The notes beneath the pieces were generated by a model. It searched no databases. It was given only the letters and a program-made list of their open reading frames with translations, and was not told the origin of the DNA. Below, piece after piece: positions 23,625 through 24,785 of a stretch of DNA of 24,785 bases; positions within the stretch are counted from its first letter, which is position 1; the number at the start of each line of letters is the position of its first letter. Source of the DNA: DASUBN01 sp036500225 (GTDB lineage Bacteria; Pseudomonadota; Gammaproteobacteria; Natronospirales; REEB76); contig DASYCJ010000027.1 in the NCBI GenBank assembly GCA_036500225.1, positions 1 through 24,785 of the forward strand, read 5' to 3'. Both the position numbers and the translations under genes were made by a program.

Positions 23625-23718
23625 GTCCTCACTCCCGTGCTCGTATGTCCCCAAGACATTGCAGGTGGCGTGCCAACCGCCGCAGGGCCGGGAGATCAGG
23701 GGGTCTCAGGCATACACG

Positions 23719-23775
23719 GAGGCCCGTGGATGCGGGCCTCGTCATGGGTCAAGGGATTTGCGTCATATATGACGC
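23719..23775. promoter_or_regulatory. Hairpin and 16-bp palindrome upstream of the flavoprotein gene
   Basis: GAGGCCCG (23719-23726) and CGGGCCTC (23733-23740) form an 8-bp stem with a six-base loop. GCGTCATATATGACGC at 23760-23775 is a perfect palindrome just upstream of a minus-strand TTGACC. The palindrome has the form of a dimeric regulator's operator. The remaining bases of this 284-bp gap show no gene. Confidence 0.4.
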
Positions 23776-23778
23776 GTT

Positions 23779-23803
23779 TAAAAAAGCCCCGCTTACGCGG
23801 GGC
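23779..23803 (-). terminator. Intrinsic terminator of the GlsB-type gene
   Basis: GCCCCGC (23786-23792) and GCGGGGC (23797-23803) pair around a TTAC loop. On the minus strand the stem is followed by six T's and AAA, a textbook terminator about 100 bases after the GlsB-type gene. Confidence 0.85.
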
Positions 23804-23908
23804 CCGGGGTCTTGGGTTACATCTAAGCCTTGCCCTTGCGGCCCTGCCATGTCCGTATTGGCAGATCCACTGGCGCGGGCCGTCCATGGCCCAGGCGACG
23901 CCGCTGCT

Positions 23909-24160
23909 TCAGGCGCGCTTAATCAGTCCGACGATAAACAGCAATATCACGGCGCCGATGAAGGCCACCAACAGCGTACCCAGGAGACCCCAGAACGCGA
24001 TGCCCAGCGCATTGAACAGGAAACCACCGATCACGGCGCCGACGATACCGACGACGATGTTGCCGACGATACCAAAGCCGCGACCCTTCATGACCATGCC
24101 TGCGAGCCAGCCGGCGATTGCACCGATCACGAGCATCCAAACCAGGGCAGTCACAGTCAT
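23909..24160 (-). CDS. GlsB/YeaQ/YmgE-family membrane protein
   Basis: This 83-residue protein consists of three hydrophobic, glycine-rich helices and has the family features GAIAGWLAG, the GRGFGIVGNIVVGIVGAVIGG stretch (in two parts) and a C-terminal LLFIVGLIKR. Family members are small stress-induced inner-membrane proteins, once called transglycosylase-associated. AGAGG is seven bases before the ATG at 24160 but only four before the one at 24163, so the second is preferred; both give nearly the same protein. It is transcribed alone and ends at the terminator at 23803. Stress induction is known for relatives but not visible here. Confidence 0.88.
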   Translation of the reverse strand: MTVTALVWMLVIGAIAGWLAGMVMKGRGFGIVGNIVVGIVGAVIGGFLFNALGIAFWGLLGTLLVAFIGAVILLFIVGLIKRA

Positions 24161-24336
24161 CATGGGTCCTCTTACCTCTCATTCTCGTCACGGCATTGGA
24201 ACCCGCCGTTGGTAACACGCTAACAAAGCATGTGTCGTAGAGACCGAGGGATAGGTCACAGAAAGGAACAGAAATGCGACGCTGGATTTACCGTAAGGGA
24301 GCGGGCGTGAACCCCGTCACAAGCCGGTGCGTAATT

Positions 24337-24690
24337 TCAGTTGCTGGCGTTGGGCTTGCAGTAGATGGTGATCGGTAGCTGGACCTGCTTCAAGGCGTCG
24401 CCGCTGAGCGGATTGTGCCGCTCGGCACCGAAGGCCTGGATGTGGAAAGTCCAGGAGCCGAATCGCGACTGCACTTCCACCTGGCCCACGATGTAGTGGC
24501 TGCTCTCGGGACGGCCGTATTCCACCCCGGGAGTCTCGCCTTCGATGCAGTTCGGCCAATCCACCGATTGACCGTCACTCACCGTGGACTGTCCCATGAC
24601 ACGCGGCTTGGTCGGCTTAGGCGTATCGGCCTGCGCGGTGGTCAGACATGTGAGACCGGCGGCAAACACGGCAATGGAAAAGCTGCGCAT
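24337..24690 (-). CDS. Small secreted protein of unknown function
   Basis: This 117-residue precursor has a signal peptide cut after about TTAQA (residue 21). The mature part is about 96 residues, opens with a Pro/Lys-rich stretch, and has two cysteines (48 and 111) that could form a disulfide. The middle VGQVEVQSRFGSWTFHIQAFGAERHN looks beta-stranded, here in two parts. No family is recognised. AAGAGGG lies about ten bases before the ATG. The gene has a candidate promoter with a palindrome upstream. The 176 bp between it and the GlsB-type gene show nothing identifiable. Confidence 0.65.
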   Translation of the reverse strand: MRSFSIAVFAAGLTCLTTAQADTPKPTKPRVMGQSTVSDGQSVDWPNCIEGETPGVEYGRPESSHYIVGQVEVQSRFGSWTFHIQAFGAERHNPLSGDALKQVQLPITIYCKPNASN

Positions 24691-24727
24691 CTTTAAGGCC
24701 CTCTTTTAGGATTTCCCTGCGGCCCGG

Positions 24728-24768
24728 CCGCTATAGCGGTTATTTTCGCGGGTTTGACTGGGTCAAAC
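24728..24768 (-). promoter_or_regulatory. Palindromes in the promoter region of the small secreted protein gene
   Basis: GTTTGAC/GTCAAAC with a three-base centre lies at 24752-24768. CCGCTATAGCGG at 24728-24739 is a perfect 12-bp palindrome. On the minus strand the first contains TTGACC, a possible -35 box, with ATAACC 17 bp on as a weak -10. A repressor bound there would block the promoter. Confidence 0.4.
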
Positions 24769-24785
24769 ATAGGCTGTATATATAT

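Noticed and set aside
1..24785. CRISPR array, tRNA, insertion sequence or prophage
   Set aside because: No regularly spaced direct repeats, cloverleaf with CCA end, transposase or integrase was seen on either strand.

Overview
The window is GC-rich, gene-dense chromosomal DNA. It looks like a gammaproteobacterium, probably from the Xanthomonadales/Nevskiales side of the class. The main reason is a fused aspartate kinase-diaminopimelate decarboxylase, an arrangement known from Xanthomonas and Xylella. A stand-alone RlmL, a strong Fur box, Shine-Dalgarno starts and many secreted or lipoprotein products fit this. No tRNA, rRNA, CRISPR array, transposase or phage gene was seen. The taxonomic placement is inference.

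1-3047: the 3' end of rlmL, then a 206-base gap and the fused lysine gene. The gap holds a promoter-like sequence, a short reading frame with a Lys-Lys-Met-Cys-Lys cluster, and three RNA segments that can pair in mutually exclusive ways ending in a U-tract terminator. This is the layout of a leader-peptide transcription attenuator, and it is the most interesting regulatory signal in the window.

3048-5873: a near-consensus promoter with a Fur box on its start site drives a two-gene unit, a small outer-membrane beta-barrel protein and a long di-heme c-type lipoprotein of the MauG/cytochrome c peroxidase type. It looks like an iron-responsive envelope redox module. Directly after it lies a 128-bp hairpin-rich element bounded by perfect 10-bp inverted repeats.

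5874-11305: a VOC protein converges on, and shares stop-codon bases with, a metallo-beta-lactamase-fold/ornithine cyclodeaminase-family pair. A serine beta-lactamase-fold hydrolase diverges from that pair. It converges on a membrane protein with a degenerate GGDEF domain, which has its own intrinsic terminator.

11306-13909: a 453-bp gap with hairpins, a lipoprotein with four Big_5/SbsA-type Ig-like domains, a pair of strong hairpins, and a DinB-fold protein.

13910-17852: a minus-strand export operon (LysE exporter, unrecorded 56-residue protein, EamA/DMT permease, small secreted protein) faces a divergent MocR-type regulator, which probably controls it.

17853-19536: a four-helix membrane protein plus a small Xre regulator behind a perfect 16-bp palindrome, probably autoregulated, followed by a secreted alpha/beta hydrolase.

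19533-24785: an EmrB-type drug exporter, a DUF4442 hot-dog protein, a DUF2569-like membrane protein, a YdhS-like flavoprotein, a GlsB/YeaQ-type stress membrane protein and a small secreted protein, with two palindromic candidate operators. Convergent neighbours overlap at their 3' ends in three places, showing tight packing.
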